DNA of 27,447 nucleotides from Streptomyces sp. NRRL S-31 (GCF_000718775.1 NZ_JOCB01000107.1:1-27447), one strand, 5' to 3'; positions 9,038 to 17,114 are shown, counted from the stretch's first letter. The notes: generated by a model from the letters alone, not told the origin. A program made the numbers and translations.

Positions 9038-9808
9038 GTGCCCGCCACCGACGTGACCACCGGATACGGCCCCGGCCCCGCCCGCCCGCACCGCGTCGGC
9101 CCCAGCACGGCCACCGCGGGTCCCCGCACCCCTCCGCCCGGCCCGTGCACCCGCGAGGACGACGACCCCGGCAGCGAGGACACACCGCACCCGCGACCGC
9201 CCGCCGAGTTCGGCGAGCCGCACGCCGCAGGACCGGCCGGCCTCCTCGGCCACCCCGCGACCTGGGGCGCGGTGACGACGCCCGTCGGCTCCTTCCGGCT
9301 GGAGCCCGTGCGCCTCGACCACGACCTGCCGCTCGTGCACCGCTGGATGAACGACCCCGCCGTCGCCGACTTCTGGGAACTCGCCGGGCCCCGGGACCGC
9401 ACGGAGGACCACCTGCGGTCCCAACTCCCCGGTGACGGACGCTCCGTGCCGTGCCTCGGCGTCCTCGACGGCACCCCGATCGGCTACTGGGAGATCTACC
9501 GGGCGGACCTGGACCCGCTGGCCCGCCACTATCCCGCCCGTCCGCACGACACCGGGATCCACCTCCTCGTCGGCGCCGCCGCCGACCGGGGGCGGGGGCT
9601 GGGCTCCGCCCTCCTGCGAGCCGTGGCCGACCTGATCCTCGACAGGCGTCCCGCCTGTGAACGGGTGGTGGCGGAACCCGATCTCCGCAACACCCCCTCC
9701 GTCGCCGCCTTCCTGAGGGCGGGTTTCCGGTTCGCCGCGGAGATCGAGGTGCCCGGCAAGCGGGCCGCCCTCATGATCCGGGACCGGGCCCTGCGCGACG
9801 TGCTGTAG
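9038..9808 (+). CDS. GNAT acyltransferase of the AlcB/IucB siderophore type
   Basis: Acyl-CoA-dependent N-acyltransferase of 256 aa, matching the Acetyltransf_8/AlcB group. Relatives acylate N-hydroxy-lysine or N-hydroxy-diamines in aerobactin-, alcaligin- and rhizobactin-type pathways. Visible are HRWMNDP (101-107), IGYWEIYRAD, the acyl-CoA loop RGRGLG (184-189) and LRNTPSVAAFLRAGF. Residues 1-75 are disordered, Pro/Gly/Thr-rich and atypical. GTG 9038 is chosen because GAGAGGAGAG lies just upstream. An in-frame ATG at 8843, overlapping the synthetase stop, has no Shine-Dalgarno site and would add 65 Arg/Pro-rich residues. It is the last recognisable gene of the siderophore operon. An AlcB-type enzyme implies a hydroxylated amine, but no hydroxylase gene is in this window. 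Confidence 0.87.
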   Translation: MPATDVTTGYGPGPARPHRVGPSTATAGPRTPPPGPCTREDDDPGSEDTPHPRPPAEFGEPHAAGPAGLLGHPATWGAVTTPVGSFRLEPVRLDHDLPLVHRWMNDPAVADFWELAGPRDRTEDHLRSQLPGDGRSVPCLGVLDGTPIGYWEIYRADLDPLARHYPARPHDTGIHLLVGAAADRGRGLGSALLRAVADLILDRRPACERVVAEPDLRNTPSVAAFLRAGFRFAAEIEVPGKRAALMIRDRALRDVL

Positions 9809-9877
9809 CCGGACACCCGGCGGCCGGCCCGTCAGCCCCCTCGCACCCCGAGCCCACCACACCCAGGAGCCCCGGCC

Positions 9878-9949
9878 GTGATCACACCCCCCTTCCCCGC
9901 TGGAAGACCACGATTGTCAGTGCGGGGCCGTAGGGTGGTCGGGCTATGA
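9878..9949 (+). CDS. Possible 23-aa leader ORF overlapping the dinG start
   Basis: A GTG at 9878 is preceded by CAGGAG nine bases upstream, a site very like that of the synthetase gene. The frame reads 23 codons and stops at TGA 9947-9949, giving an ATGA overlap with the dinG ATG. The peptide (starting VITPPFPAGRP) matches nothing I know. It could couple dinG translation to the siderophore transcript, be the stub of a lost gene, or be chance. Confidence 0.3.
   Translation: MITPPFPAGRPRLSVRGRRVVGL
9931..9936 (+). promoter_or_regulatory. Candidate -10 box of dinG
   Basis: TAGGGT ends nine bases before the dinG ATG, so a transcript from it would be leaderless or nearly so. No good -35 hexamer sits 16-19 bp upstream; TTGTCA at 9914 is too close. 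Confidence 0.45.
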
Positions 9950-11922
9950 CGAAGCCCTCCCTCTCCGAACTCCTGCATGCCGCCGTCTCCGCCGTCGGCG
10001 GCACGGAGCGCCCCGGCCAGGTCACCATGGCCGAAGCGGTCGCCGAGGCGATCGACGGCGGAACCCACCTGCTGGTCCAGGCCGGCACCGGCACCGGTAA
10101 GTCGCTGGGCTACCTGGTGCCCGCGCTCGCGCACGGGGAGAGGGTGATCGTCGCGACGGCCACGCTCGCCCTGCAGCGCCAGCTCGTGGAGCGGGACCTG
10201 CCGCGCACGGTGGACGCCCTCCACCCGCTGCTGCGCCGGCGCCCGGAGTTCGCGATGCTCAAGGGCCGCTCGAACTACCTGTGCCTGCACCGCCTGCACG
10301 AGGGCATGCCGCAGGACGAGGAGGAGGGGCTGTTCGACCAGTTCGAGGCCGCCGCCCCCACCAGCAAGCTGGGGCAGGACCTGCTGCGACTGCGGGACTG
10401 GTCGGACGAGACGGAGAACGGCGACCGGGACGATCTCACCCCTGGCGTCTCGGACCGCGCCTGGGCCCAGGTGTCGGTGTCCTCACGGGAGTGCCTGGGC
10501 GCGTCGAAGTGCGCGTACGGCGCCGAGTGCTTCGCCGAGATGGCCCGCGAGCAGGCCAAGCTGGCCGAGGTGGTGGTCACGAACCACGCCCTGCTGGCCA
10601 TCGACGCCATCGAAGGCGCCCCGGTGCTGCCACAGCACGAGGTGCTGATCGTGGACGAGGCGCACGAACTCGTCTCCCGCGTCACCGGCGTCGCCACCGG
10701 CGAACTCACCCCCGGCCAGGTCAACCGGGCCGTGCGCCGTGCGGCCAAACTGGTGAACGAGAAGGCCGCCGATCAGCTCCAGACCGCCGCCGAGGGCTTC
10801 GAACGGCTCATGGAGCTGGCCCTGCCGGGCCGTCTGGAGGAGATCCCGGAGGACCTCGGCTACGCGCTGATGGCGCTGCGGGACGCCGCCCGTACGGTGA
10901 TCTCCGCGATCGGCGCGACACGCGACAAGTCGGTGCAGGACGAGGACGCCGTCCGCAAGCAGGCGCTGGCCTCGGTGGAGACGGTGCACGACGTGGCGGA
11001 GCGGGTCCTGAACGGCTCGGAATGGGACGTCGTCTGGTACGAGCGGCACGACCGCTTCGGCGCCTCCCTCCGGATCGCCCCCATGTCGGTCTCCGGGCTG
11101 CTCCGGGAGAAGCTGTTCGCCGACCGGTCCGTCGTCCTCACCTCGGCGACGCTCAAACTGGGCGGCGACTTCAACGGCGTCGGCGCCTCGCTGGGCCTCG
11201 GCCCGGAGGGCGCCCAAGGCGAGGACCTGCCGCAGTGGAAGGGCGTGGACGTCGGCTCGCCCTTCGACTACCGCAGGCAGGGCATCCTCTACGTCGCCCG
11301 GCATCTGGCGCGTCCCGCGCGCGACGGCGACCGGGCCGACATGCTCGACGAGCTGACCGAACTGATCCAGGCGGCCGGCGGGCGCACCCTCGGCCTGTTC
11401 TCGTCCATGCGGGCCGCCCAGCTCGCCGCGGAGGAGCTGCGCTCCCGCATCCCGGAGTTCCCCATCCTGCTCCAGGGCGAGGAGACGCTCGGCGAACTGA
11501 TCAAGAACTTCGCCGCCGACCCGAAGACGTGCCTCTTCGGCACGCTGTCGCTGTGGCAGGGCGTCGACGTCCCGGGCCCCAGCTGTCAGCTGGTCGTCAT
11601 GGACAAGATCCCGTTCCCGCGTCCCGACGACCCGTTGATGAGCGCGCGCCAGAAGGCGGTGGAGGAAGCCGGCGGCAACGGCTTCATGGCGGTGGCCGCC
11701 ACCCACGCCGCCCTGCTCATGGCGCAGGGCGCGGGCCGTCTCGTCAGGGCGTCCGGGGACCGCGGTGTGGTCGCCGTGCTGGACCAGCGGCTGGCCACCG
11801 CGCGCTACGGCGGCTACCTCAAGGCGTCGCTTCCGGACTTCTGGTACACCACGGACCGCGACCAGGTCCGCAGGTCGCTCGCGGCGATCGACGCGAAGGC
11901 GAAGGAGACGGAGGGGGAGTGA
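9946..11922 (+). CDS. dinG: DinG/XPD-like ATP-dependent DNA helicase
   Basis: Superfamily 2 iron-sulfur helicase of 658 aa that would unwind DNA 5' to 3', acting on D-loops, R-loops and other repair intermediates. Walker A is AGTGTGKS (46-53). The four Fe-S cysteines are Cys113 (YLC), Cys183, Cys189 and Cys195 (ECLGASKC..GAEC), which separates a DinG/XPD enzyme from a RecQ or DEAD protein. Walker B is DEAH (237-240). Motif III is VVLTSATL, and the later motifs FGTLSLWQGVDVPG and QGAGRLVR are present. There is no N-terminal exonuclease domain, unlike some Gram-positive DinG proteins. There is no clear Shine-Dalgarno site, and TAGGGT lies close to the ATG. No SOS box is visible upstream, although lexA is the convergent neighbour. 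Confidence 0.92.
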   Translation: MTKPSLSELLHAAVSAVGGTERPGQVTMAEAVAEAIDGGTHLLVQAGTGTGKSLGYLVPALAHGERVIVATATLALQRQLVERDLPRTVDALHPLLRRRPEFAMLKGRSNYLCLHRLHEGMPQDEEEGLFDQFEAAAPTSKLGQDLLRLRDWSDETENGDRDDLTPGVSDRAWAQVSVSSRECLGASKCAYGAECFAEMAREQAKLAEVVVTNHALLAIDAIEGAPVLPQHEVLIVDEAHELVSRVTGVATGELTPGQVNRAVRRAAKLVNEKAADQLQTAAEGFERLMELALPGRLEEIPEDLGYALMALRDAARTVISAIGATRDKSVQDEDAVRKQALASVETVHDVAERVLNGSEWDVVWYERHDRFGASLRIAPMSVSGLLREKLFADRSVVLTSATLKLGGDFNGVGASLGLGPEGAQGEDLPQWKGVDVGSPFDYRRQGILYVARHLARPARDGDRADMLDELTELIQAAGGRTLGLFSSMRAAQLAAEELRSRIPEFPILLQGEETLGELIKNFAADPKTCLFGTLSLWQGVDVPGPSCQLVVMDKIPFPRPDDPLMSARQKAVEEAGGNGFMAVAATHAALLMAQGAGRLVRASGDRGVVAVLDQRLATARYGGYLKASLPDFWYTTDRDQVRRSLAAIDAKAKETEGE

Positions 11923-11925
11923 CCG

Positions 11926-11955
11926 CGAGGGGTGGCCGGCACCGGCCACCCCTCG
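11926..11955. terminator. dinG terminator hairpin
   Basis: A perfect stem (11926-11939 pairs with 11942-11955) starts four bases after the dinG stop; the central CA opens to a small loop. It lies between two convergent genes and may act on both. Confidence 0.85.
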
Positions 11956-11991
11956 TCAGGGAACCACCCGCGGCCCTCTCGGGCACGAGCA

Positions 11992-12025
11992 GGGCCCCGG
12001 AACCGGCGCAGGGGTCCCGGGGCCC
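11992..12025. terminator. Second hairpin in the dinG/lexA convergent gap
   Basis: GGGCCCCGG (11992-12000) pairs with CCGGGGCCC (12017-12025) around a 16-base loop. It is an additional candidate terminator for either strand. Confidence 0.5.
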
Positions 12026-12034
12026 GGTCAGGGA

Positions 12035-12053
12035 GCGAGCCGGCCAGGCTCGC
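12035..12053 (-). terminator. lexA terminator hairpin
   Basis: GCGAGCC (12035-12041) and GGCTCGC (12047-12053) form a 7-bp stem with a 5-base loop about 11 bases beyond the lexA stop. Confidence 0.6.
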
Positions 12054-12064
12054 CGCCGCAGCCG

Positions 12065-12844
12065 TCACACGCGCCGCAGCACGGCGACGACCTTGCCGAG
12101 AATGGTCGCGTCGTCACCGGGGATGGGCTCGTAGGCCGCGTTGTGGGGGAGCAGCCATACGTGGCCGTCCTCGCGCTTGAAGCGCTTGACCGTGGCTTCG
12201 CCGTCGAGCATGGCGGCCACGATGTCGCCGTTCTCGGCGACCGGCTGGCGGCGCACGGTGACCCAGTCGCCGTCGCAGATCGCGGCCTCGATCATGGAGT
12301 CGCCGACGACCTTCAGGACGAAGAGTTCACCGTCGCCGACGAGCTGGCGGGGGAGCGGGAAGACGTCCTCGACGGACTCCTCCGCGAGGATGGGGCCACC
12401 GGCGGCGATGCGGCCGACCAGGGGGACGTACGACGCGGCCGGCTTGCCGGCGGTGTCCGTGGGCTGCACGGTGACCGCCTGGTCCGATCCACGGACCTCG
12501 TAGGCGCGCGGGCGGTGCGGGTCGCGGCGCAGGAAGCCCTTGCGTTCCAGCGCCATCAGCTGGTGCGCGACGGAGGACGTGCTGGAGAGGCCGACGGCCT
12601 GGCCGATCTCCCGCATCGACGGCGGGTAACCCCGCCGCTGCACGGAGTCCCGGATGACCTCGATCACCCGGCGCTGGCGGTCGGTGAGTCCCGAGCTGTC
12701 CGCCCGGATGCCTGGCGGTCGGCCCGGCAGGGAGCGCTTGTGTCCCTCGGGATTCGTGGCTTCGTTCATCGCGTGTACCGGCTCGACTCGGCCCTGGGAG
12801 CGGTCCTGGGCGGTGATGGTGGCACTGTCTGCGGTGGTGGTCAC
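12065..12844 (-). CDS. lexA: SOS repressor LexA
   Basis: Transcriptional repressor of the SOS regulon, inactivated by RecA*-stimulated self-cleavage. With the GTG start the product is 259 aa. A winged-helix DNA-binding domain ([36 protein letters not shown]) is followed by a linker and an S24 peptidase domain. The cleavage site is Ala148-Gly149 ([10 protein letters not shown]), the nucleophile Ser183 (GDSMIEA) and the general base Lys220 (GEATVKRF). GTG 12844 has GAGAGGGG a few bases upstream. An internal ATG at 12769 gives 234 aa, the length I recall for the S. coelicolor entry, but lacks a good Shine-Dalgarno site. Both forms keep all domains. An SOS box overlaps its promoter, so it is autoregulated. 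Confidence 0.96.
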   Translation of the reverse strand: MTTTADSATITAQDRSQGRVEPVHAMNEATNPEGHKRSLPGRPPGIRADSSGLTDRQRRVIEVIRDSVQRRGYPPSMREIGQAVGLSSTSSVAHQLMALERKGFLRRDPHRPRAYEVRGSDQAVTVQPTDTAGKPAASYVPLVGRIAAGGPILAEESVEDVFPLPRQLVGDGELFVLKVVGDSMIEAAICDGDWVTVRRQPVAENGDIVAAMLDGEATVKRFKREDGHVWLLPHNAAYEPIPGDDATILGKVVAVLRRV

Positions 12845-12877
12845 GTCGGCCCCTCTCGATGGTCTCCCTGCTGCACA

Positions 12878-12907
12878 ACGGTAGTTGCTTTCGAAAGGTT
12901 GCGCCAA
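12878..12907 (-). promoter_or_regulatory. lexA promoter (sigma-70 like)
   Basis: Read on the minus strand, TTGGCG (12907-12902) and TACCGT (12883-12878) are separated by 18 bases, giving a start about 25 bases upstream of the GTG. The perfect palindrome CTTTCGAAAG (12888-12897) lies in the spacer. Confidence 0.6.
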
Positions 12908-12918
12908 ACACACGTTCG
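12905..12918 (-). promoter_or_regulatory. LexA-binding SOS box of lexA
   Basis: Read on the minus strand the site is CGAACGTGTGTTTG, matching the actinobacterial SOS consensus CGAAC-N4-GTTCG except for one base in the second half-site (GTTT for GTTC). It overlaps the -35 hexamer of the lexA promoter, as expected for autorepression. Confidence 0.85.
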
Positions 12919-13287
12919 AGTGAAAAAGTGCGTTTCACCTGACGTGATCATGTGTCCGGGTGTATGGCTCACGCGACGCATGGCGGACAAAAGGGTCCAT
13001 GGTTGTACTCTTCACCGCCGGGATCGCTCACCTCTTGGGCTGGGCCCCAGTCTGCCATCCGGAATCCCTTGGTCCGGGGTCCGGGGCACTTTCTGCGCGG
13101 GAGTGGCACGTCTCCTCCCTGCCGCGCCCACCGTATCCCCGCGACCGCCGCGGTGGCGCGGCCCGGCGCCCGCGTGTCCCCGCCGGTCGTCCGGTGACCG
13201 CCCGGTGACCGCCTCCGGCCGTCCTCCCGGCCGCTTCGGGCGCCGGCCCGCCGCGACACGCGTCTCTGCCTCGGCAAATGAGCCAAT

Positions 13288-13303
13288 CCCCACATGTAGT
13301 GGT
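13288..13303 (+). promoter_or_regulatory. NrdR box 1
   Basis: CCCCACATGTAGTGGT is a 16-bp element with inverted CCAC/GTGG ends. It is the first of a pair upstream of nrdR. NrdR is known to bind tandem 16-bp boxes upstream of ribonucleotide reductase genes and of its own operon. Confidence 0.8.
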
Positions 13304-13318
13304 TGGATGGCTACAGCA

Positions 13319-13334
13319 GCCCACAAGTTGTGGT
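13319..13334 (+). promoter_or_regulatory. NrdR box 2
   Basis: GCCCACAAGTTGTGGT contains the 13-bp palindrome CCACAAGTTGTGG. It is separated from box 1 by exactly 15 bp, so the two boxes lie on the same face of the helix (31-bp period), the arrangement described for NrdR operators. Confidence 0.85.
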
Positions 13335-13440
13335 CCCCCCGGTCGGAGACGGCTCATCGATCGCCTATGCTTAGGGCTGCTTCGCGAGGCCCATGGGTCC
13401 AGCGAGGCTCATGAGTCTGCTGTGAGGAGGGTTGGAGAAC

Positions 13441-14019
13441 ATGCACTGCCCCTTCTGCCGGCACCCCGACAGTCGCGTGGTCGACAGTCGTACGACCGAC
13501 GACGGCACGGCCATCCGCAGGCGCCGCCAGTGTCCTGACTGCTCCCGTCGTTTCACGACCGTGGAGACGTGCTCGCTGATGGTGGTGAAGCGGTCCGGAG
13601 TCACCGAGCCGTTCAGCCGTACCAAGGTCATCAACGGCGTGCGCAAGGCGTGCCAGGGGCGGCCTGTCACCGAGGACGCGCTCGCCCAGCTCGGGCAGCG
13701 GGTCGAAGAGGCGGTGCGCGCGACCGGAAGCGCCGAGCTGACCACTCACGACGTGGGGCTCGCGATACTCGGTCCGTTGCAGGAGCTCGACCTCGTCGCC
13801 TTCCTGCGGTTCGCCTCCGTCTACCGGGCGTTCGACTCGCTTGAGGACTTCGAGGCCGTCATCGCGGAACTGAGGGAGGCGACTCGGGGCCCCGTCGAGG
13901 ACGACGCGGACGCCGGGAACGCGGAGAGCGCCGGGAACGCGGAGACGGGGAGCCGGGAAGACGACGGCGGGCCCGGCGGGACCACTCACGTCCCCGAGCC
14001 CGCCCACGCCGCCGACTGA
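13441..14019 (+). CDS. nrdR: Transcriptional repressor NrdR
   Basis: Nucleotide-sensing repressor of ribonucleotide reductase genes, 192 aa. The N-terminal zinc ribbon is Cys3-x2-Cys6 and Cys31-x2-Cys34 (MHCPFC, QCPDC), followed by an ATP-cone domain at about residues 46-136 ([15 protein letters not shown]) that binds ATP/dATP. ATG 13441 gives the invariant MHCPFC start, with AGGAGG ten bases upstream; the in-frame TTG at 13432 is too close to that site. Residues ~150-192 are an acidic Gly/Asn/Asp-rich tail, longer than the usual ~150-aa protein. Two NrdR boxes upstream imply autoregulation. nrdJ follows 165 bp later on the same strand, matching the known nrdRJ operon. Confidence 0.97.
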   Translation: MHCPFCRHPDSRVVDSRTTDDGTAIRRRRQCPDCSRRFTTVETCSLMVVKRSGVTEPFSRTKVINGVRKACQGRPVTEDALAQLGQRVEEAVRATGSAELTTHDVGLAILGPLQELDLVAFLRFASVYRAFDSLEDFEAVIAELREATRGPVEDDADAGNAESAGNAETGSREDDGGPGGTTHVPEPAHAAD

Positions 14020-14184
14020 CCGGCCGGCCGGAGACCGGGAGGAGATCCGGTTCCCGGCCGTGAGGCGGCGAACAAAGACCTGTCGCGGGCGGCGGCTGAG
14101 GGTGCCCGCGACGTATGACAGAAACACATGCCCTAGGGAACAATGGGGCATTTCAGGGCGTTTTTGCCCGTACAGGGAGGCGGC

Positions 14185-17079
14185 ATGACAGAGACGGCGA
14201 GCGGTCCGGCACGAGGTTCCCGAGCCAAGGGCACCAAGGCCACCAAGGGACTGCGTATCGAGCGCATCCACACCACCCCCGGTGTGCACCCGTACGACGA
14301 GGTGTCGTGGGAGCGCCGTGACGTCGTCATGACCAACTGGCGCGACGGCTCGGTCAACTTCGAGCAGCGTGGCGTCGAGTTCCCCGACTTCTGGTCGGTG
14401 AACGCGGTCAACATCGTCACCAGCAAGTACTTCCGTGGTGCCGTGGGCACCCCGCAGCGCGAGACCAGCCTCAGGCAGCTGATCGACCGCATCGTGAAGA
14501 CGTACCGGAAGGCCGGTGAGGACTACAAGTACTTCGCCTCGCCCGCTGACGCGGAGATCTTCGAGCACGAGCTGGCGTACGCCCTCCTGCACCAGATCTT
14601 CAGCTTCAACAGCCCCGTCTGGTTCAACGTCGGCACCAAGCAGCCCCAGCAGGTCTCGGCCTGCTTCATCCTGTCCGTCGACGACTCCATGGAGTCGATC
14701 CTCGACTGGTACAAGGAAGAGGGCATGATCTTCAAGGGCGGCTCCGGCGCCGGCCTGAACCTCTCCCGCATCCGCTCCTCCAAGGAGCTGCTGTCCTCCG
14801 GCGGCAACGCCTCCGGCCCCGTCTCCTTCATGCGCGGCGCCGACGCCTCCGCCGGCACCATCAAGTCCGGTGGCGCCACCCGCCGCGCCGCCAAGATGGT
14901 CGTGCTCGACGTCGACCACCCCGACATCGAGGACTTCATCGAGACCAAGGTCAAGGAAGAGGAGAAGATCCGCGTCCTGCGCGACGCGGGCTTCGACATG
15001 GATCTGGGCGGCGACGACATCACGTCCGTCCAGTACCAGAACGCCAACAACTCGGTCCGCGTGAACGACGAGTTCATGACGGCGGTCGAGAGCGGCGACA
15101 AGTTCGGCCTGCGCGCCCGTATGACCGGTGAGGTCATCGAGGAGGTCGACGCCAAGGCCCTCTTCCGCAAGATCGCCGAGGCCGCCTGGGCCTGTGCCGA
15201 CCCGGGCATCCAGTACGACGACACCATCAACAACTGGCACACCTGCCCCGAGTCCGGCCGGATCACCGCGTCGAACCCGTGCAGCGAGTACATGCACCTG
15301 GACAACACGTCCTGCAACCTGGCCTCGCTGAACCTGATGAAGTTCCTGAAGGACGACGGCAAGGGCCACCAGTCCTTCGAGACGGAGCGCTTCCAGAAGG
15401 TCGTCGAGCTGGTCATCACCGCGATGGACATCTCGATCTGCTTCGCGGACTTCCCGACCCAGAAGATCGGCGAGAACACGCGCGCGTTCCGCCAGCTCGG
15501 CATCGGCTACGCCAACCTCGGCGCCCTGCTGATGGCCACCGGCCACGCCTACGACTCCGACGGCGGCCGCGCCCTGGCCGGCGCCATCACCTCCCTGATG
15601 ACGGGCACGGCCTACCGCCGCTCCGCCGAACTGGCCGCGGTCGTCGGCACGTACGACGGCTACGCCCGCAACGCCGACGCCCACAAGCGCGTCATGGCCC
15701 AGCACGCCGACGCCAACGGCAAGGCCGTCCGTATGGACGACCTGGACTCCCCGGTGTGGGCCGCCGCCACGGAGGCATGGCAGGACGTGCTGCGCGTCGG
15801 CGAGCAGAACGGTTTCCGTAACGCCCAGGCGTCCGTCCTCGCCCCGACCGGCACCATCGGTCTGGCGATGTCCTGCGACACCACCGGTGTCGAGCCCGAC
15901 CTCGCGCTGGTGAAGTTCAAGAAGCTGGTCGGCGGCGGCTCGATGCAGATCGTCAACGGCACCGTCCCGCAGGCCCTGCGCCGCCTGGGCTACCAGGAGG
16001 AGCAGATCGAGGCGATCGTCGCCCACATCGCCGAGCACGGCAACGTGGTCGACGCCCCCGGTCTCAAGCCCGAGCACTACGAGGTGTTCGACTGCGCCAT
16101 GGGCGAGCGCGCCATCTCCCCGATGGGCCACGTCCGCATGATGGCCGCGATCCAGCCGTGGATCTCCGGCGCCATCTCCAAGACGGTCAACATGCCGGAG
16201 ACGGCGACCGTCGAGGAGGTCGAGGAGATCTACTTCGAGGCGTGGAAGCTGGGCGTCAAGGCGCTCGCGATCTACCGCGACAACTGCAAGGTCGGCCAGC
16301 CGCTCTCCGCCAAGAAGAAGGAGGACGAGAAGGCCGAGATCACCCAGAAGACCGAGGAGACGATCCGTACCGCGGTCGAGAAGGTCGTCGAGTACCGCCC
16401 GGTCCGCAAGCGCCTCCCGAAGGGTCGTCCCGGCATCACCACCTCCTTCACGGTCGGCGGCGCCGAGGGCTACATGACGGCCAACTCCTACCCGGACGAC
16501 GGTCTCGGCGAGGTCTTCCTGAAGATGTCCAAGCAGGGCTCGACCCTCGCCGGCATGATGGACGCCTTCTCCATCGCCGTCTCCGTCGGCCTCCAGTACG
16601 GCGTGCCCCTGGAGACCTACGTCTCGAAGTTCACCAACATGCGCTTCGAGCCGGCCGGTATGACGGACGACCCGGACGTGCGGATGGCGCAGTCGATCGT
16701 CGACTACATCTTCCGCCGCCTGGCGCTGGACTTCCTGCCCTTCGAGACCCGCTCCGCGCTCGGCATCCACTCCGCCGAGGAGCGCCAGCGCCACCTGGAG
16801 ACCGGTTCCTACGAGCCGGCCGACGACGAGGTCGACGTCGAGGGCCTGGCCCAGTCGGCCCCGCGCGCCCAGGAGCTGAAGGCGGTCGCCACGCCGAAGG
16901 CCGAGTCCGAGACGGCCAAGCCCGCCCCGAAGCAGGCCCACACCAGCGCCGAGCTGGTGGAGATGCAGCTGGGCATCCAGGCCGACGCCCCGCTCTGCTT
17001 CTCCTGCGGTACGAAGATGCAGCGGGCCGGCTCCTGCTACATCTGCGAGGGCTGCGGCTCGACCAGCGGTTGCAGCTGA
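14185..17079 (+). CDS. nrdJ: Class II, adenosylcobalamin-dependent ribonucleotide reductase NrdJ
   Basis: Reduces ribonucleotides to deoxyribonucleotides using an adenosylcobalamin-derived thiyl radical, without oxygen and without an R2 subunit. The product is 964 aa. The radical motif NPCSE gives Asn364, Cys366 (thiyl) and Glu368. The redox pair is Cys160 (VSACF) and Cys377 (TSCNL), 11 residues after the radical Cys as in other class II enzymes. Other family motifs are FNSPVWFN, GGSGAGLNLS and LAPTGTIGLAMSCDTTGVEP. The C-terminus carries a Cys-rich tail (CFSCG...CYICEGC) for thiol transfer or zinc. ATG 14185 has AGGGAGG four bases upstream; an earlier in-frame ATG at 14143 has no such site. 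It is regulated with nrdR through the NrdR boxes. A strong hairpin follows. Confidence 0.97.
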   Translation: MTETASGPARGSRAKGTKATKGLRIERIHTTPGVHPYDEVSWERRDVVMTNWRDGSVNFEQRGVEFPDFWSVNAVNIVTSKYFRGAVGTPQRETSLRQLIDRIVKTYRKAGEDYKYFASPADAEIFEHELAYALLHQIFSFNSPVWFNVGTKQPQQVSACFILSVDDSMESILDWYKEEGMIFKGGSGAGLNLSRIRSSKELLSSGGNASGPVSFMRGADASAGTIKSGGATRRAAKMVVLDVDHPDIEDFIETKVKEEEKIRVLRDAGFDMDLGGDDITSVQYQNANNSVRVNDEFMTAVESGDKFGLRARMTGEVIEEVDAKALFRKIAEAAWACADPGIQYDDTINNWHTCPESGRITASNPCSEYMHLDNTSCNLASLNLMKFLKDDGKGHQSFETERFQKVVELVITAMDISICFADFPTQKIGENTRAFRQLGIGYANLGALLMATGHAYDSDGGRALAGAITSLMTGTAYRRSAELAAVVGTYDGYARNADAHKRVMAQHADANGKAVRMDDLDSPVWAAATEAWQDVLRVGEQNGFRNAQASVLAPTGTIGLAMSCDTTGVEPDLALVKFKKLVGGGSMQIVNGTVPQALRRLGYQEEQIEAIVAHIAEHGNVVDAPGLKPEHYEVFDCAMGERAISPMGHVRMMAAIQPWISGAISKTVNMPETATVEEVEEIYFEAWKLGVKALAIYRDNCKVGQPLSAKKKEDEKAEITQKTEETIRTAVEKVVEYRPVRKRLPKGRPGITTSFTVGGAEGYMTANSYPDDGLGEVFLKMSKQGSTLAGMMDAFSIAVSVGLQYGVPLETYVSKFTNMRFEPAGMTDDPDVRMAQSIVDYIFRRLALDFLPFETRSALGIHSAEERQRHLETGSYEPADDEVDVEGLAQSAPRAQELKAVATPKAESETAKPAPKQAHTSAELVEMQLGIQADAPLCFSCGTKMQRAGSCYICEGCGSTSGCS

Positions 17080-17114
17080 CGATGAGTGCCGGGCGGGTGT
17101 GAAGCACCCGTCCA

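Larger units (their letters stand above)
12845..13440. other. lexA-nrdR divergent regulatory region (596 bp)
   Basis: No protein gene is supported. The lexA end holds a promoter and SOS box (12878-12918). The nrdR end holds two NrdR boxes (13288-13334), a possible -10 TATGCT (13366-13371) and AGGAGG (13425-13430). In the middle (about 12930-13280) I see nothing specific apart from an AT-richer stretch at 12950-13015. No B12 riboswitch was recognised. Confidence 0.6.

Noticed and set aside
14020..14184. Cobalamin riboswitch before nrdJ
   Set aside because: The gap is 165 bp and lacks a recognisable B12-box (GCCACTG-like core). Only weak hairpins (for example GGGC/GCCC at 14156-14169) are present.
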